From assembly GCF_900107015.1 (NCBI RefSeq), contig NZ_FNOI01000007.1, positions 111,001 to 175,000 on the forward strand: a stretch of DNA of 64,000 nt, written 5' to 3'. Below the pieces are notes generated by a model. The model was not told where the DNA came from and did no database searches. It saw nothing but the letters and a program-made list of their open reading frames with translations. A program made the position numbers and the translations under genes. Shown piece by piece: positions 42,051 through 52,168 of this stretch (its first letter is position 1; each line of letters begins with the position of its first letter). Source of the stretch: Litoreibacter albidus. Lineage in GTDB: Bacteria > Pseudomonadota > Alphaproteobacteria > Rhodobacterales > Rhodobacteraceae.

Positions 42051-44473
42051 TCTGCGGCCTCCAAGGTCAGGTCGGCGAGGGGACGATACGTTTCCGATTT
42101 TGCGACATGCTGGGCCCAAGGGTCTTTGCGATAAACGGTTTGGGAATGCTCGAAACGCGCCTTGAGCGCCGTGCGTTTGTCTAGGTCAGCAACGCTTTCC
42201 TTGACCCAGTCGAGGCCGACTTTGGCCACCCATTTATAGATGCGATCCAGATACTTAGCGTTTTCCCGATACAGTTGCGTAACGGCTTTGACGACGTCGA
42301 TCACCTCCGCCTCCGTTTTGACCTGACAGAGCGGCTCCGTTTCGCGCACGTCCATGCCCGCAGCCCCACCTATGCTGATCTGGTAGCCGCTATCGACGCA
42401 AACGATGCCTATATCCTTACAGGTTGCTTCCGCGCAGTTGCGCGGGCATCCAGATACACCCAGCTTCAGCTTGTGCGGGGTCCAAGAGCCCCACAGGGTC
42501 TTCTCCAGCTTTATGCCCAGCCCTGTGCTGTCTTGGGTTCCAAACCGACAGTGATCAGTGCCGACGCAGGTTTTCACCGTGCGCAAACCTTTGGAGTACG
42601 CATGGCCCGACACCATGCCCGCGTTGTTAAGGTCTTCCCAAATGGCGGGGAGGTCCTCCCCCTTGACGCCAAGCAAATCAATGCGCTGCCCACCGGTGAC
42701 TTTAACTGTTGGAACGGCGAATTTGTCGGCGGCGTCAGCGATGGCACGCAGCTCATCCGGGGTGGTGATGCCGCCCCACATCCGCGGCACGACGCTGAAG
42801 GTGCCGTCTTTCTGGATGTTCGCGTGTTTGCGCTCGTTGATGAACCTTGATTGCGGGTCATCTGTGTATTCCATGGGCCAATCGGCCAGCAGATAGAAAT
42901 TCAACGCGGGGCGACAGATGTGGCAACCGCAGGAGGTCTTCCATCCACACTCTTGCCAGACGGCAGGCATTGATTTCAGCTCTCGGCTTTTGATCATGCG
43001 ACGCACGTCTTCGTGGGTCATATCGGTGCACCCGCAGATGGATGCGGCGGCTGGTGCGATAAACTCATCGCCTAATGTTACCGCCAGCACCTGTTCCACC
43101 AAGCCGGTGCATGTGCCGCATGATCCGGACGCTTTTGTCACTGCACGCACTGCGCCCAAGTCGGTTGCGCCTGCGTGTACTGCATCTTCGATCTGACCTT
43201 TGCAAATGCCGTTGCAGCCGCAAATTTCCACATCACGCGGTAAGGCTGCAACGGCTGAGAGCGGGTCCGAGGGGGCGCCCCCTTGAAAAGCGGGACCGTA
43301 GATCAACGTCTCTCGCATGTCAGAGATGTCGGTCTTGTCGCGAATTAGCCCGAAGAACCAGTTACTGTCGGCGGTGTCGCCGTACATGACGGCACCGACA
43401 ACTATGTTGTCCTCCAATACTAACCGGCGGTAAACGCCGCGGGCTGGGTCGCGGAACACGATGTCCTCGCGCCCCTCGGCCTCTGCAAAGTCGCCCGCGC
43501 TAAACAGATCGCAACCCGTCACCTTAAGCTTTGTCGACAGCTCTTTCGGGGTGAACACATCCGGTACGCCCATCAACGTTTTGGCCACCACTTTAGCCTG
43601 ATCGTAGAGCGGTGCGACCAGACCAAAGAGCTGCCCGTCAAACTCGACGCATTCGCCAATCGCTATGATATCGGGATCAGAGGTTTCCATCTGCGCGTTG
43701 ACCTCAACACCGCGCGCAACGCTCAGGCCCGCGTCCGTCGCAAGCCGTGTTTCGGGCCGGATGCCAACCGCCATGACGACGAGGTCTGCATCAAGCGTCT
43801 CGCCGTCATCGAGGAGCACGGCTTCGACACGGGTTGTTCCAAGAATAGCGGTTGTTGAGGCTTGGCACTTCACGGTGATGCCGCGCTTTTCAAGGTCTCG
43901 GCGTAGCAAAAAGCCAGCGGCTTCATCCAGCTGGCGTTCCATCAAATGGCCCATCAGATGTAAGACAGTGACGTCCATGCCGCGCTCGGCCAAACCTGCG
44001 GCCGCTTCCAGCCCCAAAAGGCCGCCGCCAATAACGACCGCCTTGCCACCGCTTTTGGCGGCATCAATCATGGCATTTGTGTCGTCCAAGTCGCGGTAGG
44101 TGACAACGCCGTCCAAGTCCTTGCCCGGCACCGGAATGATGAAAGGGGCAGAGCCGGTCGCGATGAGGAGCTTGTCATAAGGCACTGTGCCTTCTGTACT
44201 GGTAACAGTCTTGGCCGCGCGGTCGATTGACGTGATCGGCGTGCCAAAGTGACAGGTCACACCTTGTGTTGTGTACCATTCCGCATTGTGGGTCACGATG
44301 TCGTCGTAGGTTTTCTCGCCAGACAACACAGGAGACAGCATAATCCGGTTATAGTTGCCGCGCGCTTCGGCGTTGAACAATGTCACGTAGTAGTCGGCAT
44401 TGGCCTCAAAGAGATGTTCGAGTACACGACCGGACGCCATTCCAGCTCCAATAACTACAAGCTTCTGTGTCAT
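42047..44473 (-). CDS. nirB: Nitrite reductase [NAD(P)H] large subunit NirB
   Basis: 808 residues. FAD-binding (VVIGAGMASGRVLEHL) and NADH-binding (AVVIGGGLLGLEAAAGL) folds occupy 1-320. BFD-like cysteines follow (CGCNGICKGQIEDAV, CGTCTGLVEQVL). Sulfite/nitrite reductase domains hold the siroheme [4Fe-4S] ligands TCVGTDHC (C-x5-C) and GCPRNC (C-x3-C...). It reduces nitrite to ammonia using siroheme made by CysG. The nitrate ABC ATPase gene lies 3 bases upstream. Confidence 0.95.
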   Translation of the reverse strand: MTQKLVVIGAGMASGRVLEHLFEANADYYVTLFNAEARGNYNRIMLSPVLSGEKTYDDIVTHNAEWYTTQGVTCHFGTPITSIDRAAKTVTSTEGTVPYDKLLIATGSAPFIIPVPGKDLDGVVTYRDLDDTNAMIDAAKSGGKAVVIGGGLLGLEAAAGLAERGMDVTVLHLMGHLMERQLDEAAGFLLRRDLEKRGITVKCQASTTAILGTTRVEAVLLDDGETLDADLVVMAVGIRPETRLATDAGLSVARGVEVNAQMETSDPDIIAIGECVEFDGQLFGLVAPLYDQAKVVAKTLMGVPDVFTPKELSTKLKVTGCDLFSAGDFAEAEGREDIVFRDPARGVYRRLVLEDNIVVGAVMYGDTADSNWFFGLIRDKTDISDMRETLIYGPAFQGGAPSDPLSAVAALPRDVEICGCNGICKGQIEDAVHAGATDLGAVRAVTKASGSCGTCTGLVEQVLAVTLGDEFIAPAAASICGCTDMTHEDVRRMIKSRELKSMPAVWQECGWKTSCGCHICRPALNFYLLADWPMEYTDDPQSRFINERKHANIQKDGTFSVVPRMWGGITTPDELRAIADAADKFAVPTVKVTGGQRIDLLGVKGEDLPAIWEDLNNAGMVSGHAYSKGLRTVKTCVGTDHCRFGTQDSTGLGIKLEKTLWGSWTPHKLKLGVSGCPRNCAEATCKDIGIVCVDSGYQISIGGAAGMDVRETEPLCQVKTEAEVIDVVKAVTQLYRENAKYLDRIYKWVAKVGLDWVKESVADLDKRTALKARFEHSQTVYRKDPWAQHVAKSETYRPLADLTLEAAE

Positions 44474-44476
44474 GTC

Positions 44477-46162
44477 TTACTCCGCCGCTATGTTTGTGGG
44501 TTTCGGTTTTGGTTTTGCGCCGTGTTCGTACTCCTCAAGGAAGTCGAGGACCTCAGCGCGGTAGGTGTAGTAGTCGGGGTGTTCCAAAAGCGCCTTGCGG
44601 GTGCGTGGGCGTGGTAGTTTGACGTCGGTTATCTTCCCGATCGTTGCCTGTGGCCCGTTGGTCATCATCACAACGCGGTCCGCCAACAAAATGGCCTCGT
44701 CAACGTCATGGGTGACACAGATTGCGGTGACCTTGGTGCGCGACCAGACCTCCATCAGAACTTCTTGCAGCTCCCATCGGGTGAGACTGTCGAGCATGCC
44801 AAACGGTTCATCCAACAGCAGAAGTTTCGGCGATAGCGCGAAGGCACGTGCAATCCCGACCCGCTGCTTCATGCCGTTGGACATGGACGAGGCCTGCTTG
44901 TCCATGCTGTCGGCTAGGCCGACCCGTTCCAAATAGTACTCGATCACGTCCCGCCGCTCCGCCTGGGAGGCGCGCGGGTAGACCTTGTGCACGCCGACGG
45001 CGACATTTTCTTTGGCGGTGAGCCAAGGAAACAGGTTGGGCGATTGGAACACGACCGCGCGTTCGGGATCAGCGCCTTCTACGTCCCAGCCATCTAGGCG
45101 AATTGCACCCTTGGAAATAGGGTTCAGCCCTGCGGCCATGGTCAGAACCGTTGACTTGCCGCAGCCGGAGTGGCCGATCAGGCTGATAAACTCGCCCTTG
45201 TTGATCTTGAGGTCGAAGTCCTCGACGACGGTCAGCGGGCCTTTGGGGGTCGGATAAATTTTATGCAGCTTCGAGAAGGTTAAGTAGCGTTCCTCCAAGC
45301 TGCTATCTTGTGCTTTGGCGACGGCCGCGGGCACAGAATGAATCGGCGTGACTTGGGGCAGGTGGCGTGTGCTTTCAACCTTGGCCGCGATGCCAACATC
45401 CATGAGGTATTTTGTAACCTCAGACCGAAGCGCCTTGAAGGTCGCGTCGTGGTTCATCGCCGCGCGGTAACGGGGACGCGGGATATCGACGGTCACCGGA
45501 TCGGCCAGTGTTCCGTCGGGATTGAGCGGGATAATCCGGTCGGCGAGAAGTATGGCCTCGTCCACGTCATTTGTGATCAAGATGCAGGTCTTCTTGTCCT
45601 GCTCCCAAATGTCGAGGATCTCGTCGGCGAGGTTGGCACGGCTCAACGCGTCGAGGGCGCTAAGCGGCTCATCCAACAGCAGCATTTCGGGGCTCATGGC
45701 TAAAGCACGCGCGACAGATACCCGCTGACGCATCCCGCCTGACAATTCGGACGGGCGGCGGTCCACGGCATGCGACAGCCCGACCATGTTGACGTAGTGC
45801 TCGATTTTTTCGCGGCGTTCTGCGCGCGACAGTTTAGGAAAGACGGCATCCACGGCCAGCCCCACGTTGCCGCCGACAGTGAGCCACGGCATAAGTGAAT
45901 AACTTTGGAAGACCAGTCCGCGTTCTGGCCCTGGTCCAGTGATCTCAGCCCCTTTGAATTTGACCGAGCCCGTATCTGGGAACTCTAATCCGGCGATGAG
46001 GTTCATCAGCGTGGACTTTCCAGTGCCAGAGAAGCCGAGGATTGCCACGAATTCCCCCTCCGCCACAGTCAGGTTGATATCCCTGAGGACTTCGGTGTGT
46101 GCCGCGCCCTCGCTGAAGCCTTTGCTGACGTTGGTGAGTGTTAAAATGCCCATATCAATCAC
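44477..46162 (-). CDS. Nitrate ABC transporter, fused double ATPase (NrtD-like)
   Basis: 561 residues with two NrtD/SsuB-type nucleotide-binding domains in one chain. Domain 1 (5-255): Walker [10 protein letters not shown], signature LSGGMRQR, Walker [12 protein letters not shown], but the H-loop reads ITNDVDEA. Domain 2 (about 295-545): Walker [10 protein letters not shown], signature [21 protein letters not shown]-loop VTHDVDEA. One composite site is therefore degenerate and the other canonical. The start is GTG 46162 overlapping the permease stop, with ATG 46153 an alternative. It drives nitrate/nitrite import with NrtA and NrtB. Confidence 0.9.
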   Translation of the reverse strand: MIDMGILTLTNVSKGFSEGAAHTEVLRDINLTVAEGEFVAILGFSGTGKSTLMNLIAGLEFPDTGSVKFKGAEITGPGPERGLVFQSYSLMPWLTVGGNVGLAVDAVFPKLSRAERREKIEHYVNMVGLSHAVDRRPSELSGGMRQRVSVARALAMSPEMLLLDEPLSALDALSRANLADEILDIWEQDKKTCILITNDVDEAILLADRIIPLNPDGTLADPVTVDIPRPRYRAAMNHDATFKALRSEVTKYLMDVGIAAKVESTRHLPQVTPIHSVPAAVAKAQDSSLEERYLTFSKLHKIYPTPKGPLTVVEDFDLKINKGEFISLIGHSGCGKSTVLTMAAGLNPISKGAIRLDGWDVEGADPERAVVFQSPNLFPWLTAKENVAVGVHKVYPRASQAERRDVIEYYLERVGLADSMDKQASSMSNGMKQRVGIARAFALSPKLLLLDEPFGMLDSLTRWELQEVLMEVWSRTKVTAICVTHDVDEAILLADRVVMMTNGPQATIGKITDVKLPRPRTRKALLEHPDYYTYRAEVLDFLEEYEHGAKPKPKPTNIAAE

Positions 46163-47232
46163 CGGTTCTCTGAGAATGTGAACATGGATTGCAGTGCGAA
46201 CATCACGCGATCCAAAAGGAACCCGATGATTCCGATGGTGAAGACTGCCACCATGATTTTGGCCAAGGACTGTGACGACCCGTTTTGGAATTCGTCCCAG
46301 ACGAATTTGCCAAGGCCGGGGTTTTGCGCCAACATTTCAGCGGCGATCAAGACCATCCATCCGACGCCGAGGCTCAGGCGCAATCCGGTGAAGATCAATG
46401 GCAATGCAGAGGGCAACACCAGCTTGGTGATCTTCGCGTATGTGCCCATTTTTAACACTTTGGACACGCTCACCAAATCCCTGTCGATGGAGGACACGCC
46501 GAGCGCTGTGTTGATCAGCGTGGGCCAGAGCGAGCAGAGCGTGACCGTGATTGCAGACACAAGAAATGACTTGGAGAACATTCCGTCATTGGTGGCGTAG
46601 GCGGCAGAAACGACCATGGTTACGATGGGGAGCCACGCGAGCGGGCTGACCGGTTTGAAGATTTGAATGATCGGGTTGATTGCGGCGTTCGCCGTTGGTG
46701 ACAGCCCCGCAACAATTCCCAACGGGATTGCGATGAGTGACCCGATCAGGAAGCCAAAAAACACGGTTTTGATCGAGGTCCAAATTTGCTGGTAGTAGGT
46801 CGGCTTGCCAGTGTACGCCCGCTCGCGCACCTTGTCGTCTTTGCCTTCCGCGATAAGCTTTGCGTTGCGTTGGTCTTGCCGCTCGTAGAACGCGGCTTCC
46901 TTTTCGCGTTCCCGAACAGCATCTGCGTTCAGATTGATCGCCTGCGCCCAAACCTGAGCAGGGTTTGGAATTGCCCCAAGCGACGTTTGCACCGTCGGGG
47001 CTAGCGCCGCCCATGCAGAGATGAAAAGGCCAATCGCCAGAACAGGTATTCCTAATAGGCGCCAGATTTCCGAAAGCTGCGCGCGTGGATTATCTCCGGC
47101 GGCGGCTTTCAGCAGCGGTGTTATCCATGCGAGGCCGAGCACTTTAAACCATGCGTCGGCTTTGTTGATCCGCGTAAAGCGACGGGCGCGGCGTGCCTCT
47201 GCGTCAAGGGTACTTGGGTCAATAGCGGTCAT
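46159..47232 (-). CDS. nrtB: Nitrate ABC transporter permease NrtB
   Basis: 357 residues, longer than many NrtB proteins because of an N-terminal tail and a charged insertion ([19 protein letters not shown], about 110-140) after the first membrane segment. Membrane segments include [22 protein letters not shown]. The permease core shows [16 protein letters not shown] and [15 protein letters not shown], which are strongly conserved in the NrtB/SsuC family. It follows nrtA after 70 bases. Confidence 0.92.
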   Translation of the reverse strand: MTAIDPSTLDAEARRARRFTRINKADAWFKVLGLAWITPLLKAAAGDNPRAQLSEIWRLLGIPVLAIGLFISAWAALAPTVQTSLGAIPNPAQVWAQAINLNADAVREREKEAAFYERQDQRNAKLIAEGKDDKVRERAYTGKPTYYQQIWTSIKTVFFGFLIGSLIAIPLGIVAGLSPTANAAINPIIQIFKPVSPLAWLPIVTMVVSAAYATNDGMFSKSFLVSAITVTLCSLWPTLINTALGVSSIDRDLVSVSKVLKMGTYAKITKLVLPSALPLIFTGLRLSLGVGWMVLIAAEMLAQNPGLGKFVWDEFQNGSSQSLAKIMVAVFTIGIIGFLLDRVMFALQSMFTFSENR

Positions 47233-47302
47233 ATTTGAACCTGTGTTCTGGAGGTTTTGATCAGGTGAAGCACCCGCCCCAAGGCGCCGGGACGGGTGGG
47301 GC

Positions 47303-48670
47303 TTAGTTCTGGATTGTGGAGCCGGCGATGGTTTGATCGCCCTTCAAGCCTATCGGTAGGCTATCTAGGTAGGCGTTCGGGGTGCGTCCGTCGTAAGCAA
47401 TGGCGTCAATGACATGGTCCGCGGGGGTAGGTGCCTTAAAGCCGTCGCTGTCCCAAGGGAAGTCCGCTTCCTCCGCCATCCCGTCATCTACCAAGAGGCG
47501 CGCGGCCTTCAGGTAGATGTCTGGTTGGTAGACAGATTGCGCGGTCTCAAAAAACCATTCGTCGGACTTGGGTTCGGCAATTTGGCCCCAACGGCGCATC
47601 TGGGTCAGATACCAGATCGCGTCCGAATAGAACGGGTAAGTTGCGTTGTAGCGAAAGAATACGTTGAAGTCGGGGACGTCCCTTACATCGCCTTTCTCGT
47701 ACTCAAAGGTACCTGTCATGGAGTTGGCGATGACCTCAGCATCCGCGCCAACGTATTCTGAACGCGCCAGAATCTCGACCGCATCCTCGCGGTTCGCATT
47801 TTCGTTTTCGTCCAGCCAGATTGCGGCACGGATCAGCGCTTTGGTAAGCGCGATGGTGGTGTTGGGGTTTTCCTCGGCGAACTCAGCGGAGAGGCCGAAC
47901 ACCTTCTCAGGATTGTTGCGCCAAATTTCGTAGTCGGTGATGACCGGAACGCCGATGTTTTTGAATACGGCCTGCTGGTTCCAAGGCTCCCCCACGCAGT
48001 AGCCGAAGATCGTACCGGCTTCCATTGTGGACGGCATTTGGGGCGGGGGCGTTACACTTAAATAGACATCCGCACCGATCTGGCCGCTCACGTCATCGGG
48101 AGAGTAGTAACCCGGCTCCAAGCCACCAGCGGCCAGCCAGTAGCGCAGTTCGTAATTGTGGGTCGATACAGGGAAGACCATACCCATGTTGAAGGGGACG
48201 CCCTGGTCCTGATAATCCTTAACCACTGGCGCCAAGGCGGCGGCGCTGATCGGGTGCTGTGGGCGACCATCATCCATGAGCGGAACATGGGGGCGCATTT
48301 GCTCCCATATGTCATTGGAGACGGTGATGCCGTTTCCGTTCAGATCCATCGAAAACGGCGTGATGATATGGGCCTGCGTTCCATACCCGATGGTCGCGGC
48401 CAGCGGTTGCCCCGCCAACATATGCGCACCGTCCAACTGCCCGTCGATCACACCATCCAGCAAAACTTTCCAGTTTGCCTGCGCTTCCAAGGTGACAAAC
48501 AACCCCTCGTCCTCGAAGTACCCGTTTTCATAAGCGATTGCCAAAGGGGCCATGTCGGTCAGCTTGATGAAACCAAGCGTCAGCTCGTCTTTTTCAAGGT
48601 CCAGCATTTCTGCCATCACGGGGCTTGTGCAGAAAGCTGTCGAGGCGAGTAGCCATTTGAGTTTTTTCAT
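47303..48670 (-). CDS. nrtA: Nitrate ABC transporter substrate-binding protein NrtA
   Basis: 455 residues from ATG 48670 ([10 protein letters not shown]), with a signal peptide ending at [48 protein letters not shown] and [14 protein letters not shown] are the classical NrtA/CmpA ligand-binding regions. The protein lacks an obvious lipobox. It is first in the structural operon and lies behind a 222-base RNA leader that carries antitermination hairpins. Confidence 0.93.
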   Translation of the reverse strand: MKKLKWLLASTAFCTSPVMAEMLDLEKDELTLGFIKLTDMAPLAIAYENGYFEDEGLFVTLEAQANWKVLLDGVIDGQLDGAHMLAGQPLAATIGYGTQAHIITPFSMDLNGNGITVSNDIWEQMRPHVPLMDDGRPQHPISAAALAPVVKDYQDQGVPFNMGMVFPVSTHNYELRYWLAAGGLEPGYYSPDDVSGQIGADVYLSVTPPPQMPSTMEAGTIFGYCVGEPWNQQAVFKNIGVPVITDYEIWRNNPEKVFGLSAEFAEENPNTTIALTKALIRAAIWLDENENANREDAVEILARSEYVGADAEVIANSMTGTFEYEKGDVRDVPDFNVFFRYNATYPFYSDAIWYLTQMRRWGQIAEPKSDEWFFETAQSVYQPDIYLKAARLLVDDGMAEEADFPWDSDGFKAPTPADHVIDAIAYDGRTPNAYLDSLPIGLKGDQTIAGSTIQN

Positions 48671-48693
48671 TGTCTTGATCCCTGTGGAAACGC

Positions 48694-48802
48694 AAAAAGC
48701 CGCACGATTGCTGCATGCGGTGGCGGTGCATGCACAATCGAGCGGCTTTGCTCTAAATTTGTTAGCTGGCGGCTTTGTCAGCTGGTACAGGCTTCTTTGC
48801 CT
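48694..48802 (-). ncRNA. NasT-responsive leader: three hexaloop hairpins and an overlapping terminator
   Basis: Reading the minus strand, three hairpins occur in tandem: AGGC-AAAGAA-GCCT (48802-48789), AGCTGAC-AAAGCC-GCCAGCT with one A.C mismatch (48783-48764), and GAGC-AAAGCC-GCTC (48753-48740). All loops are six bases with A at position 1 and G at position 4, the rule for ANTAR-bound RNA. The third hairpin shares AAAGCCGCTC with the left arm of a 21-bp terminator stem (48749-48728 with 48718-48696) that ends in TTTTT. Binding by NasT should therefore prevent termination before nrtA. Confidence 0.88.
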
Positions 48803-48892
48803 TAGCGTTGATATTGAAGCACTGGCGCGAGGTTCGCTACCTTTCGGCTCTTGCCTTTGCAGCATATTTTGCCGCGATGCAGCATGTGCCAG

Positions 48893-50080
48893 TTATTTGG
48901 GCACCTCTGGAGCGTCAGAGTCGAAAATCGCGCCGTTGAAGAACCGATCCGGCCCAAGAATCATCTCGCCCATGGTGGACGATACGGCTGTCGGACCGTC
49001 CATCGCGCCCTCAGGTTTGTGCGATGCTTTGGGCACGTTGGCACCGATGGGCGCTAACGCCTCGCGGTATATGTCGCTACGGAAACAGGCTTGTGCGATG
49101 GCTCGTGACGAGGCGCGGTCGAGGTTGTGCCAACGCGACAAGACGTCAGCTATCCAACTGGCCTGACTACGCCAAGGAAAGTTTGCGGCACCCTTGTGAA
49201 AGGTGACGAAGTCATTCGTCTGCTGTGGGGTTTGCCCCAGATTTGTAACGATCCGCCCAGTTAGGGCTGGGTCAATGGTGTGGTCCGGCAGGTCTAAGTG
49301 CTGGCTTCTCGCAAGGATTTCAATGGCGAGGGGGGTGTTTTCGGGGCGTTCCAACCAACTGGCGGCTTTGAAGATGGCACGTATCATGGCGTGGCATAGC
49401 GCGGGGTTCTGCGTTGCCCAATTGCTTTGAGCGCCGAGTACCTTCTCTGGGGAGAACTGCCAAACTCTGGATCCGGGTAAGACCAGCGTCGCGCCGCTCT
49501 GCTGTACCGCGACCGATCCCCAAGGTTCCCCGACACAGAACATGTCTAGATCGCCGTGGCGCACGGCATCGGCCATTTTCGGGGGCGGCACGGTGACGAT
49601 CTCAATGTGTTCTGGGTGGAGGTGGGGTGTCTGCAGCAGCCATGTTTCGAGCAGCATCCGGTGCATCGAAAAGGGGAAGGGGACACCGATACGGAGCGGG
49701 GTCTTGCCAGCAGCTAGGATTGCACGCGACGTCGCGAATGGATCTGAAAACGTGTTCTTCCAGCCCGTTTCCTGCATCCGGCGGTTCAAGCTCTCGGATA
49801 CACCAATAACGGTGCCATTGACCGAAAGAACCATTAGAACATCAATTTGTGACGCTACCCCGCCCAGCCCCAGAGACATCGCAATGGGCATTGGCGACAG
49901 CATATGCGCAAAGTCAATCTGTCCGAAGGCCAGCATATCGCGGAGCGCAGACCAAGACGGTTGCCGAACCAGAGTTAAATCGAGGCCTTCCTGCGCGGCG
50001 AATTTCAACTCCTTCGCGATAATCAGAGGTGCACAATCCACCAGCGGAAGGTACCCACAGCGAACCTCAACTGCTTTCAT
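48893..50080 (-). CDS. nasS: Nitrate/nitrite sensor NasS
   Basis: 395 residues, homologous to NrtA but without a signal peptide (MKAVEVRCGYLPLVDCAPLIIAKE), so cytoplasmic. GQIDFAHMLSPMPIA, VPFPFSMHRMLLETWLL and FCVGEPWGSVAVQQ match the ligand site of the family. In Paracoccus and Azotobacter, NasS holds NasT inactive until it binds nitrate or nitrite. It overlaps nasT by 4 bases, consistent with stoichiometric production. Confidence 0.93.
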   Translation of the reverse strand: MKAVEVRCGYLPLVDCAPLIIAKELKFAAQEGLDLTLVRQPSWSALRDMLAFGQIDFAHMLSPMPIAMSLGLGGVASQIDVLMVLSVNGTVIGVSESLNRRMQETGWKNTFSDPFATSRAILAAGKTPLRIGVPFPFSMHRMLLETWLLQTPHLHPEHIEIVTVPPPKMADAVRHGDLDMFCVGEPWGSVAVQQSGATLVLPGSRVWQFSPEKVLGAQSNWATQNPALCHAMIRAIFKAASWLERPENTPLAIEILARSQHLDLPDHTIDPALTGRIVTNLGQTPQQTNDFVTFHKGAANFPWRSQASWIADVLSRWHNLDRASSRAIAQACFRSDIYREALAPIGANVPKASHKPEGAMDGPTAVSSTMGEMILGPDRFFNGAIFDSDAPEVPK

Positions 50081-50661
50081 TGCAAAAGCTCCGCCGCCGT
50101 CACCAAGGCCGTGGCGACGTCAATGACTTTGCGGCCCTGACCCATCGCGGTCTTTCGCAATAAGGTATAGGCCTCTTCCTCTGAAATATTGCGCGCGCGG
50201 ATGAGCAGCCCTTTGGCGCGGTCGATTACTTTGCGGTCCGACAGTGCTTGTTTGGCCGCATCCAACTCTGACTGCATCTTTGCGAACATCCGGAAGCGGG
50301 CAATGGCAGTTTCCAAAACCGGCTTGATGCGGTCCTTTTGCAATCCGTTCACCACGTAGGCGCTTAAACCCGCTGAGATTGCAGCCTGCGTCATCTGCTC
50401 GTCCGTGTGATCGACAAACATTGCAACGGGCCGGTTGCGTGCGTTGGTGACAAGGCTGAGATGTTCAAGGGTGTCGCGGTCGGGGTCCGCCAGATCAATA
50501 AGGATGATATCGGGGTCTCGCTGTTTCACGGCGCCTTCGATCGCGTCGGGGGAAGATATGACGGTGACATCACCCCAGCCGCCATCCAGCAACGCATCGA
50601 CAATCTCATGCGCTTTTGTCTTGTCCCGCTCTACGACGAGTATGGTCAGATCTGTCTGCAC
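50077..50661 (-). CDS. nasT: ANTAR-domain antiterminator NasT
   Basis: 194 residues. A receiver-like domain (1-125) has Asp56 in IILIDLADPDRDT, then a helix linker, and the ANTAR domain (about 130-190) shows ALSDRKVIDRAKGLLIRARNISEEEAYTLLRK. ANTAR domains bind paired hexaloop hairpins in leader RNA, which are present upstream of nrtA. 50662-50840 should contain the nasT promoter, but I see no clear element there. Confidence 0.94.
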   Translation of the reverse strand: MQTDLTILVVERDKTKAHEIVDALLDGGWGDVTVISSPDAIEGAVKQRDPDIILIDLADPDRDTLEHLSLVTNARNRPVAMFVDHTDEQMTQAAISAGLSAYVVNGLQKDRIKPVLETAIARFRMFAKMQSELDAAKQALSDRKVIDRAKGLLIRARNISEEEAYTLLRKTAMGQGRKVIDVATALVTAAELLQ

Positions 50662-50840
50662 CCCAACTGGGTAGCGGCAATTGCGTCAGGCAGCGCCGAT
50701 ACTTAGGCTGTTTAAGTGCGTGCCATTGGAGTTGCCTAGTATCTTTGCTCTATTGCAGCGCTATGGATAAGGAATGGGCGTTTTAGGAACGGGCTTCCCT
50801 GCGTACGCAGACTACCGCCTTACGCTCTTCGCCATCGCCG

Positions 50841-51923
50841 CTACCTCTTCGGGTTGGAGTTGAGAGGTCGCTCCGCTGACGACAGGAAGTTGCCCACAAT
50901 GGCAAGGTCGTCGAAGTTGTCACATACGACCTTGAAGACGAGCAAGAACGGCACCGCAACGATGACGCCTGCAATCCCCCAAATCCACCCCCAAAGAACG
51001 ACGGTAAGGAACACTGCAACAATATTAAGCTCCATGCGACGGCCCACAATGTAGGGCGTCACGAATTGCGCCTCGGACGTTGTCAGCAGCTGATAAGCAA
51101 CGGGCGCAAGAAAAGCGTAAGTTAAGCTGTCAAACGTCACGATTGAATAAGCCGCGATAAGCACGGTCCCAATGATGCCGCCCAGAACTGGGACGTAATT
51201 CAGCAAAAACGCTGCGATCCCCCAGACATAGGCGTACTCCAGACCAATGGCCCACAAAGCCAATGTGACCGCTATGCCGAGCCCCGCGTTGATCAAGGTG
51301 ATCGTGAACAAGTAGCCCGAGACTTGTCGTTCAATGTCGTAGACCGTGCTTAGGGCCCGCTTCTTGCCGGTCAGGGTGGGGAAAGACTGAACGATTTTGG
51401 TGTAAAACAAGTCGCCGGACGCCAACAAAAACAGTGTCAGGATCAGCGCAACACCAATTGACGTCACGGTGCTGGCGGCAACTGTTACTGCGGAGTTTAG
51501 AAGGCTAGGGGGCTTTACGGCGACTTTCTGGGTGGTGTCCGCCTCTGCCTCTGTCGCCATTTCCTCTATGTCTTTCGAGGTTTTCTGGACGACTTCTAAC
51601 GCCTCGCTAACGCCGCTCAGCTTTTGTTTCAGCTGTTGCGCGATGGCTGGGGCGTCATTCGTCCACTCAGCGACGGTGCCACCAGCGAAAAATATGGCCA
51701 GAACAATGCCCGCAGCTGCGACCAAGACAAGTAGGGTGGCAGAGATCCCAGCTGGGACTCCGATGCGCTGAATAGACCGGTTTACCGGACTAAGTGTCAG
51801 CGCCAAAAGGAATCCCAGCAGGACGGGAAGTATGAGCTCGCGGGCGTGGTAGGCAACAACGAACACAGAAATCGTCGCCAGTACCGCAAGGCTGCGACGT
51901 ATCGCTTTGAGGTCGTTGGTCAC
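50841..51923 (-). CDS. AI-2E family transporter (PerM-like permease)
   Basis: 360 residues with about eight membrane segments (VLLGFLLALTLSPVNRSI, LLVLVAAAGIVLAIFF, VALILTLFLLASGDLFY, FLLNYVPVLGGIIGTVLIAAYSIV). FLLNYVPVLGGIIG is the family signature. A soluble, coiled region near 85-150 precedes the third segment. Substrate cannot be assigned; members export autoinducer-2 or exchange sodium for protons. It lies 18 bases after a 24-residue membrane peptide gene and should share its EcfG-type promoter. Confidence 0.88.
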   Translation of the reverse strand: MTNDLKAIRRSLAVLATISVFVVAYHARELILPVLLGFLLALTLSPVNRSIQRIGVPAGISATLLVLVAAAGIVLAIFFAGGTVAEWTNDAPAIAQQLKQKLSGVSEALEVVQKTSKDIEEMATEAEADTTQKVAVKPPSLLNSAVTVAASTVTSIGVALILTLFLLASGDLFYTKIVQSFPTLTGKKRALSTVYDIERQVSGYLFTITLINAGLGIAVTLALWAIGLEYAYVWGIAAFLLNYVPVLGGIIGTVLIAAYSIVTFDSLTYAFLAPVAYQLLTTSEAQFVTPYIVGRRMELNIVAVFLTVVLWGWIWGIAGVIVAVPFLLVFKVVCDNFDDLAIVGNFLSSAERPLNSNPKR

Positions 51924-51941
51924 AGGATCGCCCGCACAGTC

Positions 51942-52016
51942 TTAGCGAAGCCCAAGGAATGACAAGATTGCGAGTACAACCACTACAAGGCCGACGATGT
52001 AAATAATTCTGTTCAT
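51942..52016 (-). CDS. 24-residue single-span membrane peptide
   Basis: A short gene missed by length cut-offs: ATG 52016, stop TAA 51944-51942, with GAGGGA six bases upstream. The product begins MNRIIYIVG, runs through an unbroken hydrophobic stretch of valine, leucine and isoleucine, and ends SFLGLR, so it should be a single membrane helix with positive ends. An EcfG-type promoter lies at 52065-52089, supporting expression as a stress peptide together with the downstream permease. Confidence 0.7.
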   Translation of the reverse strand: MNRIIYIVGLVVVVLAILSFLGLR

Positions 52017-52064
52017 GATGGTCCCTCTTTTCTAAGCGCCGGATCATTCCAGGCGTCGCTCCAC

Positions 52065-52089
52065 AACGCCGTCAGCAAAATTTGGTTCC
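52065..52089 (-). promoter_or_regulatory. EcfG-type promoter for the 24-aa peptide and AI-2E permease
   Basis: On the minus strand GGAAC (52089-52085), 16 bases, CGTT (52068-52065). This matches the alphaproteobacterial general-stress sigma factor pattern exactly. Confidence 0.75.
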
Positions 52090-52115
52090 CACTAAATTTG
52101 AAGAGCAGTGACCTC

Positions 52116-52141
52116 GGAACCTCATCTGCCCCTACTGCATT
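52116..52141 (+). promoter_or_regulatory. Probable EcfG-type promoter for the entericidin gene
   Basis: GGAAC (52116-52120), 17 bases, CATT (52138-52141). The -10 element differs at one position from CGTT. It lies about 28 bases ahead of the entericidin start. Confidence 0.55.
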
Positions 52142-52168
52142 TACCCCGAAACAATGAAGGAGACTATG

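Noticed and set aside
50780..50812. GGAAC at 50788 as a further EcfG promoter
   Set aside because: The following CGT lies only 11 bases away and there is no plus-strand gene downstream.
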